Part shown: piece by piece, positions 27,228 through 34,657 of the stretch
How the letters are laid out: each line of letters opens with the position of its first letter
Position numbering within the stretch: position 1 is the first letter of the stretch
Assembly (NCBI GenBank): GCA_947643145.1
Contig: CANRVD010000017.1
Span: 1 to 45,413 of the forward strand
Length of the DNA: 45,413 bases
Direction of reading: 5' to 3'
Origin: an uncultured bacterium
Lineage (GTDB): Bacteria > Bacillota > Clostridia > Lachnospirales > Lachnospiraceae
The notes under the pieces: generated by a model
The model's input: only the letters and a program-made list of their open reading frames with translations
Told to the model about the DNA's origin: nothing
Databases searched by the model: none
Program-made: the position numbers and the translations under genes

Positions 27228-28131
27228 ATACTTCCCTTGACACTATCGCTTCAAACATTCCCTCTACCCTTACCCATTCCCTGGAAGGAATGTTCTCCCG
27301 CAGGGAAAGTTTATAATTTATCTTTCTTCTCTTTCCCTGTACCATCACTCCGGTATACATTTCGTTTTGCAAAATTCTTCTTACAGAACCCGGATGCCAA
27401 AGACTCTTCTCTCCCTTTACAAAACCAGAAACATAAGCACTCCTGCACAGCCTTTTGTACTCACTGGGTGAAGGAATTTCTTTTTCATTTAACCATGCAC
27501 TGATTTTTTCCGGGGACATTCCCTGCACCCTGAGTTCAAATATCTTTTTTACAACCTCTGCTGCATCCTTATCAACCAGAAGATGGTTTTTATCTGCCGC
27601 ATCCTTTTTATAGCCGTATACACAAAAGGCACCGATATAAGCGCCTTCCTTTCTCTTTATCATCTGTTGCAGACGGACCTTTTTGGAGATATCCTGACAA
27701 TAGCTGTCATTTAAAATATTTAAAATCGGGATTAAAAGATGCTGCTCCATAAACCCTGCCTCCATGCTGTCATAGCCGTCACAGACTGCAATAAACCTCA
27801 CATGGTGTCTTGGAAAATATTCCTGTAAATAATAGCCGGTATCAATATATTCCCTGCCAAACCGTGATAAATCCTTTACCAGAACACAGTCAATTTCTTT
27901 ATGCTCCACCGCCTCAAAGAGCTTTTTCACCCCTTCCCTGTTAAAATGGCTGCCGCTCACTCCGTCATCGACCCACTCTCTGCAAAGTAGTAATTCCTGA
28001 TGGCTGTTTAGATACATCTGAATCAGTTTTCTCTGGTTCTGCAGGCTGTTGCTTTCCCCCTCCTCCCCATCTTCCTTTGAAATCCTAAGATAACTGCCGC
28101 ACCGTATCATACTTCCTGCTGCCTTCTTCAT
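27109..28131 (-). CDS. Serine recombinase, longer form (340 aa)
   Basis: The catalytic Ser is in GSYLRIS (about residue 18), followed by VDDGVSGSHFNREGVKKLFE and VKDLSRFGREYIDTGYYLQEYF, then the recombinase DNA-binding domain (FCVYGYKKDAADKNHL ... LWHPGSVRRILQNEMYTGVMVQGKRRKINYK). It keeps the full recombinase domain but lacks a zinc-ribbon. The overlapping downstream partner at 26427 suggests that the two work as a pair, as CcrA/CcrB do in other elements, although this is inference. It is the best candidate for the main catalyst of excision of the 5-kb element. Confidence 0.92.
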   Translation of the reverse strand: MKKAAGSMIRCGSYLRISKEDGEEGESNSLQNQRKLIQMYLNSHQELLLCREWVDDGVSGSHFNREGVKKLFEAVEHKEIDCVLVKDLSRFGREYIDTGYYLQEYFPRHHVRFIAVCDGYDSMEAGFMEQHLLIPILNILNDSYCQDISKKVRLQQMIKRKEGAYIGAFCVYGYKKDAADKNHLLVDKDAAEVVKKIFELRVQGMSPEKISAWLNEKEIPSPSEYKRLCRSAYVSGFVKGEKSLWHPGSVRRILQNEMYTGVMVQGKRRKINYKLSLRENIPSREWVRVEGMFEAIVSREVFEQAQVRISERKKGALSGREDSSLRKDISKAPKPEGFIH

Positions 28132-28284
28132 ACCAGTATACCGTCCAAATCTTTTGTACTATCTTATTCGCCAGACAGCATGTACTATAACTATCATATT
28201 GATTATGGTTCAAACAATTAATATAAAGAACGCTGCTTTTGCGTTCTTCTTAAGAAGGATTTCGTTTTACTTAGGCGGTGTTTT

Positions 28285-29223
28285 TTACCGCATTAGTGAA
28301 ACTTCATTCTTTAACTCTGGCAGTTCATTAATAAAGGCAGCTGCCTCCTCCCATGCTTTCTCTGACTCAGGCATTTTATCCATCGCCATCTGAAATACAT
28401 GGAACATTCCCTCATAAATAGATTCTTTTACCTCGCAGCCGGCTTCCCTTGCTTTTTTAACCGCCTCAGTCGTATCACTTAAAAGCATCTCAATACTCCC
28501 CACCTGAAAAAGCATCGGCGGAAATCCGGTAAAATCTCCAAACAACGGAGAAATCAGCGGATTAGACGGATCCTGTTCCCCATAATATTCCCCATTATAA
28601 ATCATGCTTTCCCTCGTATTTCCAAACAGAGGGTCCTTTGTATAATTTTCTTCATAAGATGCCCCGGATGCTGTTAAATCCGTCCACGGGGACATCAGCA
28701 CAGCGGCTCCCGGAAGTTTTTCTCCCTTTTTCTTTAAGTAACCGCAAAGTGCCAGGGCAAGTCCTCCCCCTGCTGAATCCCCTGCTAAAATAATCTGTTT
28801 TTCCTGATATCCGGTATTCAGCAAAAAACGGAAAGAATGGTAAGCATCCTGCAGCGCTGCCGGATATGGATGCTGTGGCGCCACACGGTAATCTGCCGTA
28901 AAGACCTTCATACCGCCACGCATCTGACTGTACTCCAACGCAAAATCCCGGTACGCATTTTTCATCTTTCCAATATAACCGCCTCCATGAAACTGCAGTA
29001 CAGCCATACCAGTCCCAACCCTTGGCGGTTCTAAAATTTCCATATCAAAATTCTTTATCTTAATCCGAAGCATATTATACTTGTCAGGACAATGCCACGG
29101 AGGCTCAATCACATTTTTCCGAAATGTTCCATCCTGAATCTTTGGTCCTATCAGGCGCTCCGAAGTGACAATCTGAATAAATTTGCGCACCATCTTTGCC
29201 TGTATACTAATATCCTCTCTCAA
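28285..29223 (-). CDS. Alpha/beta hydrolase, hormone-sensitive-lipase type
   Basis: The 312-aa protein has the oxyanion motif QFHGGGYIGK, the nucleophile elbow LAGDSAGGGLALAL (GDSAG) and the catalytic-His region YEGMFHVFQMAM near the C-terminus, all features of family IV carboxyl-ester hydrolases. It should cleave a short acyl or other ester in the cytoplasm. The start is TTG at 29223 with GAGG 6 nt upstream. It is the last gene of a three-gene cargo set with the zinc-ribbon protein and the acyltransferase, suggesting joint work on an ester or acylated product. Confidence 0.88.
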   Translation of the reverse strand: MREDISIQAKMVRKFIQIVTSERLIGPKIQDGTFRKNVIEPPWHCPDKYNMLRIKIKNFDMEILEPPRVGTGMAVLQFHGGGYIGKMKNAYRDFALEYSQMRGGMKVFTADYRVAPQHPYPAALQDAYHSFRFLLNTGYQEKQIILAGDSAGGGLALALCGYLKKKGEKLPGAAVLMSPWTDLTASGASYEENYTKDPLFGNTRESMIYNGEYYGEQDPSNPLISPLFGDFTGFPPMLFQVGSIEMLLSDTTEAVKKAREAGCEVKESIYEGMFHVFQMAMDKMPESEKAWEEAAAFINELPELKNEVSLMR

Positions 29224-29261
29224 ATTAACCTCACTCCTACAATCTATTACTTTTTACCCTT

Positions 29262-29927
29262 TCAAATATAAAACCGTCTCTTTAACTCATTTTTCGCTTT
29301 TCTGTAGCCGATACTAAAGCAAAACGAGAAAATCAATGCCGACACACCAAAAGAGGTCCACGGCAACACCGGACTTTTTGTCACTCCCGTCAGGTACAGA
29401 ATCAAGAGAATCAGACTTACCAGCAATGTAAAAATCTGTACCAGCAGATAGCTTTGCCAGTCTGAAAAATTAATCAGCATACAGATTACCAAAACCATAT
29501 CTAAAATCAATACTGCACATGGAAGCCCATACAGCACCGACCAGCCGGTAAATCCGGTTACTCCATCCGCCGCCAGCATAAACACCAGGGCAGCGGCCGC
29601 CTGCATAAAAATCTTACGGATATGGCTGTTTTTCTGATTAAAGGAATATAAAACCGTAAAGATGGTATAAACAATACAAATTCCCGTAACGACAGACCAG
29701 CCAATCCGGTAGTCACTATAATAATCAATCAGACAGAGACCGGCTTCCAGCACAATCAGAACATATATAAAAATAACCGTCAGCCTCTTCAACAGTTTAA
29801 TCTTATAGCGGATATCAGGATAGGCATTAAACTGCTCATCACCTTCCCTTGTTACTACATTTCCGCAAAGAGGGCAGATTTCCGTATCATCCACAATCTG
29901 CACCCCGCATCGTTTGCATCTGTTCAT
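29262..29927 (-). CDS. Zinc-ribbon membrane protein (DUF6320-like)
   Basis: Starting at the ATG at 29927 (GGAGG 6-7 nt upstream, just after the upstream stop codon), the 221-aa protein begins MNRCKRCGVQIVDDTEICPLCGN, a zinc ribbon with four cysteines. After a short polar stretch come about six hydrophobic segments from residue about 45 to the end, so it is an integral membrane protein with a cytosolic zinc ribbon. Function is not known. The three-gene neighbourhood suggests a role in handling or moving the product of the acyltransferase or hydrolase. Confidence 0.75.
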   Translation of the reverse strand: MNRCKRCGVQIVDDTEICPLCGNVVTREGDEQFNAYPDIRYKIKLLKRLTVIFIYVLIVLEAGLCLIDYYSDYRIGWSVVTGICIVYTIFTVLYSFNQKNSHIRKIFMQAAAALVFMLAADGVTGFTGWSVLYGLPCAVLILDMVLVICMLINFSDWQSYLLVQIFTLLVSLILLILYLTGVTKSPVLPWTSFGVSALIFSFCFSIGYRKAKNELKRRFYI

Positions 29928-29929
29928 AT

Positions 29930-31261
29930 TCAACCTCCATCTGCTGCGCCATTGCTTTCTATTGTCACCGGAATGCCATCTGCTGCCAGTGTACAAAAAA
30001 AACGCTTTTGAATCGACATATCCGTCAAAACAGAGGTAATGGTAAATACCATCGTATCCTTATATGAACAGATTGCCCCCTTAATATTCTGCCCTACGGA
30101 ACGTGAAATCATCGCATGAAAATGGCGGATATACGGCTCATAACTTTTCTCTACCTTAATATTTCCGATATTTGTCACGGTTGTTGTATTCGCCCTTGCC
30201 GAGGAACGGTATACAAACCGCATTGCTAAAATTTTAAGAAAAATTGGAACAGAACGCAGCAGAATATTTTTTTGGTTAGAAACATTATAAGAAAAAAGTT
30301 CCTCCAAATGCTCCTTATTAATCTGTCCCCTAAGACTTTCCTTAACAATTTCAATGACTTCCTCCAAAGAAATATTTTCCCTGTCCGGCTCAAATACAGC
30401 ACTGACCATTACAAAAAAATTTCTCGTCGTATAGGAATTAAAATATGGCCGCAGATTGACAGGAACGCTTGCGGAAACCGGTTTCTCAGAAGGTTGTCCA
30501 TGAAGGTATTCAATATAAATGCTGTACAAAAAAACAGCCGTAAAGTACTCATTAATACTGACATCATATTTCCCGCATGCCTCTTTTAATGCCGCAACCG
30601 GCATATATCCATGAATGACACTCATTTCCCCTGCTAAAAACATTTCTCCCTTTACTTCCACTGCCCGTTTCGTCTGGTATCCCTTTTTATGGCTCTTTTT
30701 ATAATTTTTTATATAGCTGTCTTCAGTATTCATAGAAGTTTCGTCTGAAAAATCATCCTTTTCCCCCTGCTCCAGACTGGAATATTTTAACCGCAGATAC
30801 TGATAGGTGACTTCCCTTAGAAAATTCACTCCACCCATGCCATCTGCCAGCACATGGAAAACCTCCAGATTAATGCGGCACTTGTAATATGTGATACGAA
30901 ATAAATAATTATGGTTAGCATAAGGTTCAATATACCGGCATGGATATTCATTTTCCTGCCTGACAACCGGTGCAGGCTTTTCATTACTCTCAAAATAATA
31001 CCAGAAGATCCCCTTTCGCAGTCTGACACAAAACGTATCAAAACGAGGCAGTACCTTATCTAACGCCTCCTGTAATAATTCCCCATCTATTTCTTCAAAC
31101 AGGGTAACGGAAATCCGGTATACATTTGTCATATTATAACTGGCAATTGCCGGAAACAGATTGGCTGTATTGTCTAACTTTTCCCAACGGATTTTTTGCC
31201 GCATCCTCTGCTTTTCTGCCCATCTGTCTCCCTGCTTCCTCTCATTTTTTCTCTTTCCCAC
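29930..31261 (-). CDS. Condensation-domain / alcohol acetyltransferase-like protein
   Basis: The protein (about 443 aa) resembles the acyltransferase superfamily that includes NRPS condensation domains and WS/DGAT enzymes: WEKLDNTANLFPAIASYNMT at the start, the HHxxxDG-like active site as VFHVLADGMGGVNFLREVTY, and a second half with VPVNLRPYFNSYTTRNFFVMVS. The first His is replaced in the motif (FHVLADG), but the second His and Asp-Gly remain. The start is placed at the GTG at 31261 with GAGGA before it; the longer frame to 31312 begins inside a palindromic repeat and has no ribosome site. It should transfer an acyl group to an alcohol or amine. Confidence 0.72.
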   Translation of the reverse strand: MGKRKNERKQGDRWAEKQRMRQKIRWEKLDNTANLFPAIASYNMTNVYRISVTLFEEIDGELLQEALDKVLPRFDTFCVRLRKGIFWYYFESNEKPAPVVRQENEYPCRYIEPYANHNYLFRITYYKCRINLEVFHVLADGMGGVNFLREVTYQYLRLKYSSLEQGEKDDFSDETSMNTEDSYIKNYKKSHKKGYQTKRAVEVKGEMFLAGEMSVIHGYMPVAALKEACGKYDVSINEYFTAVFLYSIYIEYLHGQPSEKPVSASVPVNLRPYFNSYTTRNFFVMVSAVFEPDRENISLEEVIEIVKESLRGQINKEHLEELFSYNVSNQKNILLRSVPIFLKILAMRFVYRSSARANTTTVTNIGNIKVEKSYEPYIRHFHAMISRSVGQNIKGAICSYKDTMVFTITSVLTDMSIQKRFFCTLAADGIPVTIESNGAADGG

Positions 31262-31282
31262 GTCTTCCTCATTTCTGTGCGG

Positions 31283-31306
31283 CTTATTACTTCGAAAGTT
31301 AAATAT
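31283..31306. repeat. Half copy of the TTATTACTTCGG palindrome (copy C)
   Basis: CTTATTACTTCGAAAGTTAAATAT matches the arm of the repeats at 6421 and 7227 with two changes. Here only one arm is evident. It lies at the upstream edge of the acyltransferase gene, inside the 5-kb element. Confidence 0.6.
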
Positions 31307-31568
31307 GCGCACAACAATTCTGCCATTTATTGTAACAGATTCCCGTACATCTTACAACAATCTCCGCACACCAGCCCCCGAATATGTAATTGTCCACGAC
31401 GGGCCTCCAAATGATTCTTCTGCAAAGAACTACTATGTCAAATACAAAGATTACATCAAAAATGTTGCCTCCAGTGAAATCTATGCCACCTGGCCGGAAG
31501 CAACTATTTACGCAAATATTCTGGCAATCCAGTCTATCACATTGAACCGCGTTTACACCGAATGGTAA
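31305..31568 (+). pseudogene. Middle fragment of the interrupted SpoIID-like host gene
   Basis: From codon GAA at 31380 this frame reads EYVIVHDGPPNDSSAKNYYV, then DYIKNVASSEIYATWPEATI and NILAIQSITLNRVYTEW before a TAA at 31566-31568. DYIKNVASSEIYATWPEA is SpoIID-like (compare D-Y-x-x-x-V-x-x-E-x-x-x-x-W-P-E-A). Homologs as I know them run on with Tyr-Arg and several hundred more residues, so the gene is cut at TEW by the prophage. The residues before 31380 (from the ATG at 31305) come from the 5-kb element. The remaining 3' part must lie beyond the far end of the prophage, outside the window. Confidence 0.82.
31365..31379. other. Right attachment junction of the 5-kb element
   Basis: Element sequence CGCACACCAG is followed by C and CCCC, and then by host GAATATGTAATT. 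Joined to the left end in a circle this gives arms CGCACACCAG and CTGGTGTGCG around the spacer CCCCCT, a perfect 10+10 dyad as expected of attP. Confidence 0.75.
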
Positions 31569-31607
31569 TATAGTGTACATAAATTCGTGGTTGGTTCGTA
31601 TATGATA

Positions 31608-33251
31608 TCATATTTTAATTTTATATATAATATGAATTTCATCTTTTTTCATAATAACTTTATCTATTATTTTGTTAACTATAACACGTTGTGTATGTTT
31701 ATCAGTTCCCATAAATATTTCTTTCCACTTTGGTATATTATTTTTTATATCATCCATTTCTTTGTTGGAATTATTGATATCATCTATTTGTTCTTGAATA
31801 TTTTTTATCTTTTTCTCAGTGTCTTCTAAGTTTGCTTTATGTTTTTTAATGGCATGAGCTAATTCTTCTATAGATAATATATAATTACCCATCATAGCTT
31901 CAGGCATATGTTCTTCCATTATATCAATTCCATTTTTTATTTTAACCAACTCTCTTTTATTCTTATCTAAATTCTTCTTTAATTTCTGACATTCATTATC
32001 TTTAATATTCTTTACGTTTTGGGATAAATCAATATTATCTAATAAAGAGTCTAAGTATTTACATATATCTTCAAAAATAATATTTTCTATTTTATCAGCC
32101 CTAAATCTGCATGTTTTATCATGAGGGATACCTTGTTGAGCCATTTGACATCTGTAGACTCCAATTCTACTTGCGCGTTTTTCACCTGTCCCTTTTATTG
32201 TCCAATAATTGTACTGTGAATTATTTGTTAATTTTGTACCACAATATCCACAATAAGCAACATCTATAAATGGAAGAAACCCATCATTTTTTTTAATCAA
32301 ATTGTATTCATTTTCTTCAAAACTTTTTTGATACTCTTTACTGCGCAATTTCCGTTTACGTTGTACTTCATTCCATATATCTTCATCAATAATAGCAATG
32401 TTTTCATTACGGTTTTCAGACTTAATCCATTCATCATCACTAAGCCTTAAATATTTGCCATTAATACGCTCTCTGCGTTTATAAGCAACATAGCCAGCGT
32501 AAACAGGATTGGTTAATATACTAGTAATCGTACCTGATTTCCAAAAATCATTTGGTGCCAGTTTTATATAATCGTCATTTGAATTTAATACTTCTGCAAT
32601 TTTATATGATCCATATTCTTTTGTTAACGATAAATTATAAATATATTTTACTACATCTGCCTTTTCATCAACTATTTGCAATTTTTTCAATGCTCGTCCA
32701 TGTTTGCTAATTTCGCCTGAAAAAACCAATTCATATCCATATGGAGCTTTACCACCCATAAATTTACCCTTTTGGACTAACTTTTGTGCAGTATCTTTTA
32801 CTCTCATTCCAGTATCAGAACTACTCTTTTGTGCATTACCATATCTTAAGGCTAACATCATTTGCCCCATAATATCATCTGTTTCTGGTGAAATACATCC
32901 ATCCTTAACTGTATAAATGTCAACATTATAACTTTTTAGTTGCATTACATAAGCACCAATCTCCCACATCCTACGCCCTATTCTATCATCTTTATAAACA
33001 ACAAGAATATCGTATTCTTGATTTATTGCGTCTTGTAATGCCTGTTGTAACACATCTCGCTCAACAACAGTATTCTTATACCCACTTTTACTGCCCTCGA
33101 AATATTCCTTGTTATCTAATTTCCAATTTTCATGTGATTCAATATATTCTTTTACTAATTGACGTTGTACAGATAAATCGCCATCCGCTTCTAATTGTTG
33201 GTTAGAACTAACTCGTAGTAACATACGTACTAATTTATAATCATTATTCAT
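31608..33251 (-). CDS. Large serine integrase of the prophage
   Basis: The 547-aa protein has all parts of a large serine recombinase: catalytic domain with Ser in MLLRVSSNQQ (about residue 15) and YKDDRIGRRMWEIGAY, recombinase domain (GGKAPYGYELVFSG ... WKSGTITSILTNPVYAGYVAYKRRERI), zinc-ribbon (VAYCGYCGTKL ... YRCQ ... KTCRF) and a coiled-coil (about residues 405-510) before the C-terminal end. It would catalyse attP x attB integration into the SpoIID-like host gene at TEW, and excision with a directionality factor. AAGGATG precedes the ATG. Its position 40 bp from the junction fits its role. Confidence 0.95.
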   Translation of the reverse strand: MNNDYKLVRMLLRVSSNQQLEADGDLSVQRQLVKEYIESHENWKLDNKEYFEGSKSGYKNTVVERDVLQQALQDAINQEYDILVVYKDDRIGRRMWEIGAYVMQLKSYNVDIYTVKDGCISPETDDIMGQMMLALRYGNAQKSSSDTGMRVKDTAQKLVQKGKFMGGKAPYGYELVFSGEISKHGRALKKLQIVDEKADVVKYIYNLSLTKEYGSYKIAEVLNSNDDYIKLAPNDFWKSGTITSILTNPVYAGYVAYKRRERINGKYLRLSDDEWIKSENRNENIAIIDEDIWNEVQRKRKLRSKEYQKSFEENEYNLIKKNDGFLPFIDVAYCGYCGTKLTNNSQYNYWTIKGTGEKRASRIGVYRCQMAQQGIPHDKTCRFRADKIENIIFEDICKYLDSLLDNIDLSQNVKNIKDNECQKLKKNLDKNKRELVKIKNGIDIMEEHMPEAMMGNYILSIEELAHAIKKHKANLEDTEKKIKNIQEQIDDINNSNKEMDDIKNNIPKWKEIFMGTDKHTQRVIVNKIIDKVIMKKDEIHIIYKIKI

Positions 33252-33302
33252 AAAAATATCATCCTTTCAATTTTTATTATGTTAATTGACTCATAAAACC
33301 AC

Positions 33303-33330
33303 ATATAGGAGGGTTATAACCCTCCTATAT
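33303..33330. terminator. Perfect 28-bp palindrome between the early block and integrase
   Basis: ATATAGGAGGGTTA followed directly by its exact reverse complement TAACCCTCCTATAT. On the minus strand it is followed by GTGGTTTTATG, so it may terminate transcription coming from dut before the integrase. The perfect symmetry would also suit a repressor site. The stem includes an AGGAGG/CCTCCT pair. Confidence 0.55.
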
Positions 33331-33340
33331 CATATATGTA

Positions 33341-33586
33341 TTACTTTGATTGAATTGTAGTATTTTGATGAATATTTGAAAGCAAAATGTTTTGTACTTC
33401 TTTTTGTAATGTCTGAACATCTTGTTGTGTTGGATTATCAACCAAATAACTTGATGTAACTTTTATAGTTTTTTTCTTTTTCCCATTATGATTATTCATA
33501 ATAAGCATATCCTTATTACTAATATCATTACTATTATATACTATTTTTTCTATTTTATCAACATTATTTTTTCCCTGTACTTCCAA
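33341..33586 (-). CDS. Small uncharacterised phage protein (81 aa)
   Basis: The frame starts with TTG inside the 3' end of the phage dUTPase gene (23-bp overlap), with GAGG a few bases upstream within dut, so it may be translationally coupled. The product is polar, rich in Asn, Lys and Gln ([40 protein letters not shown]), with no recognised domain. It is the last gene before the palindromic terminator. Confidence 0.5.
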   Translation of the reverse strand: MEVQGKNNVDKIEKIVYNSNDISNKDMLIMNNHNGKKKKTIKVTSSYLVDNPTQQDVQTLQKEVQNILLSNIHQNTTIQSK

Positions 33587-33998
33587 AGCCGCCTCTGTCC
33601 TTTCCGCTTAAATGTTTCTCCTCACAAAAATTAATCTCTGGTTGATTTCTAAAAATCCTAAACTGGCAAATCCTATCACCTTTATGTATTACTGTATCTC
33701 TCATTGCTAACGCAGGAAAATACCATTGGTCATTATCTCCACAATACGAATTGTCAATAATGCCACAATGGTTTGTCTGGATAATCCCAAAATTCTTAAA
33801 TGTACTGCTCCTTGGCACAATATGAGCCTCATACCCTTTGGGAAGCTCCATCGCCACCCCAAGCGGAATCAGCTTAAATTCCCCTTTCTTTAATGTTACC
33901 TCTTCTGAAGCACGTAAATCAATCCAGTCGGACTTTCCTTCGATATAACATATCTTTTCTGCGTCATCACTAAAATATTTAATTTTTACTTTTACCAT
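33564..33998 (-). CDS. dut: dUTP diphosphatase (phage copy)
   Basis: The 144-aa protein has all dUTPase motifs ([51 protein letters not shown]). The start is placed at the ATG at 33998 (MVKVKIKYF), with AGGAG 8 nt upstream; an ATG eight codons earlier lies in the end of the upstream gene. The middle 183 bp are identical to the other dUTPase gene at 23127 and clearly richer in G/C than the rest of this gene, which makes it look like a mosaic with a host-derived centre. It keeps dUTP low, which matters with the phage's own ThyX and reductase. Confidence 0.92.
   Translation of the reverse strand: MVKVKIKYFSDDAEKICYIEGKSDWIDLRASEEVTLKKGEFKLIPLGVAMELPKGYEAHIVPRSSTFKNFGIIQTNHCGIIDNSYCGDNDQWYFPALAMRDTVIHKGDRICQFRIFRNQPEINFCEEKHLSGKDRGGFGSTGKK
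33766..33948. repeat. 183-bp block identical to 23329-23511
   Basis: This is the partner of the block in the chromosomal dut gene, in the same orientation and 10,437 bp away. Base composition changes at its borders: surrounding phage DNA is AT-rich, whereas the block is not. Confidence 0.9.
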
Positions 33999-34008
33999 CC
34001 AGTCACTC

Positions 34009-34281
34009 CTATTCTTTTGCAATTTTTACATTCTTATTTTCACGTTTCTTCATATTTAAATATTCAATCGCTTTATTCCTGTTTGTAAATAATACTGTTT
34101 CAGCGAGTGCTCTATGAAACAGGAAAGTTTGTTTTGTTTTTAAATCCGTACCTGTACAATAATCTTCATATACTGATACAATGTGTAAATCCAACAATTC
34201 ATAATATCCGATTTTAGGCAAAACTCTCGCAAATATTACAGTATCACTTTTTTGTAAATTTCCATAAATAATATTTGACAT
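34009..34281 (-). CDS. Uncharacterised phage protein (90 aa)
   Basis: The ATG has AGGAG about 8 nt upstream (TAGGAGAAGTTGCC). The product ([20 protein letters not shown], then [20 protein letters not shown]) is small, soluble and of unknown function; the pattern of short strands looks beta-rich. It overlaps no other coding frame once dut is started at 33998 and is part of the leftward early operon. Confidence 0.65.
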   Translation of the reverse strand: MSNIIYGNLQKSDTVIFARVLPKIGYYELLDLHIVSVYEDYCTGTDLKTKQTFLFHRALAETVLFTNRNKAIEYLNMKKRENKNVKIAKE

Positions 34282-34292
34282 GGCAACTTCTC

Positions 34293-34532
34293 CTATATGG
34301 TTAATTCACCATTAACAACTTGCAGAAGAATATTTTCATTAATGTGATATAAATTGCCATCATTAAGTTTTACCGCATTTTTATTATTTGTCCTATCACA
34401 AGCTAGTTTCATAAAAATACCTTTAAAAAGTTTATATTCATCTTTTTCATTTTCCAAAACAATAAACAATTCAGCAGGTTTTATTTGGTCAATATTCTTA
34501 TTAAAACTATTATCAACTATTTTAAGTTTCAT
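34293..34532 (-). CDS. Uncharacterised phage protein (79 aa)
   Basis: The start ATG overlaps the stop of a tiny upstream gene (ATGA) and has AAGGAG upstream inside that gene. The product (MKLKIVDNSFNKNIDQIKPA, ELFIVLENEKDEYKLFKGIF) has no recognised domain and is probably a small alpha/beta protein. Close packing with its neighbours supports it being real. Confidence 0.62.
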   Translation of the reverse strand: MKLKIVDNSFNKNIDQIKPAELFIVLENEKDEYKLFKGIFMKLACDRTNNKNAVKLNDGNLYHINENILLQVVNGELTI

Positions 34533-34639
34533 ACGTATACTTTAACTCCTTTCGTAAATAATGAATTTTCAAAATCAGTCACTGTTTCAATTCTAAGACG
34601 ATTGACAATACAATAGTCCACTGTACCTTTTCTCTTCAT
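34529..34639 (-). CDS. Tiny phage protein (36 aa)
   Basis: A short frame begins MKRKGTVDYCIVNRLRIETV at an ATG with GGAAGG about 6 nt upstream (an ATG two codons earlier is too close to that site). It ends in a TGA that overlaps the ATG of the next gene. The overlap and the ribosome site argue that it is translated. Function is unknown. Confidence 0.5.
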   Translation of the reverse strand: MKRKGTVDYCIVNRLRIETVTDFENSLFTKGVKVYV

Positions 34640-34657
34640 TTGCATCCTTCCTTTCTT

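Larger units (their letters stand above)
26384..31375. mobile_element. 4,992-bp serine-recombinase element inserted in the host gene
   Basis: The element is bounded by CCCC at 26384-26387 and CCCC at 31376-31379. Removing the DNA between these tracts restores an uninterrupted frame. Just inside each end lies one arm of a perfect inverted repeat: CTGGTGTGCG (26389-26398) and CGCACACCAG (31365-31374). Two serine recombinase genes sit directly inside the left end. The other three genes (alpha/beta hydrolase, zinc-ribbon membrane protein, condensation-type acyltransferase) are cargo with no known mobility role. All five are on the minus strand, opposite to the host gene. Confidence 0.82.
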
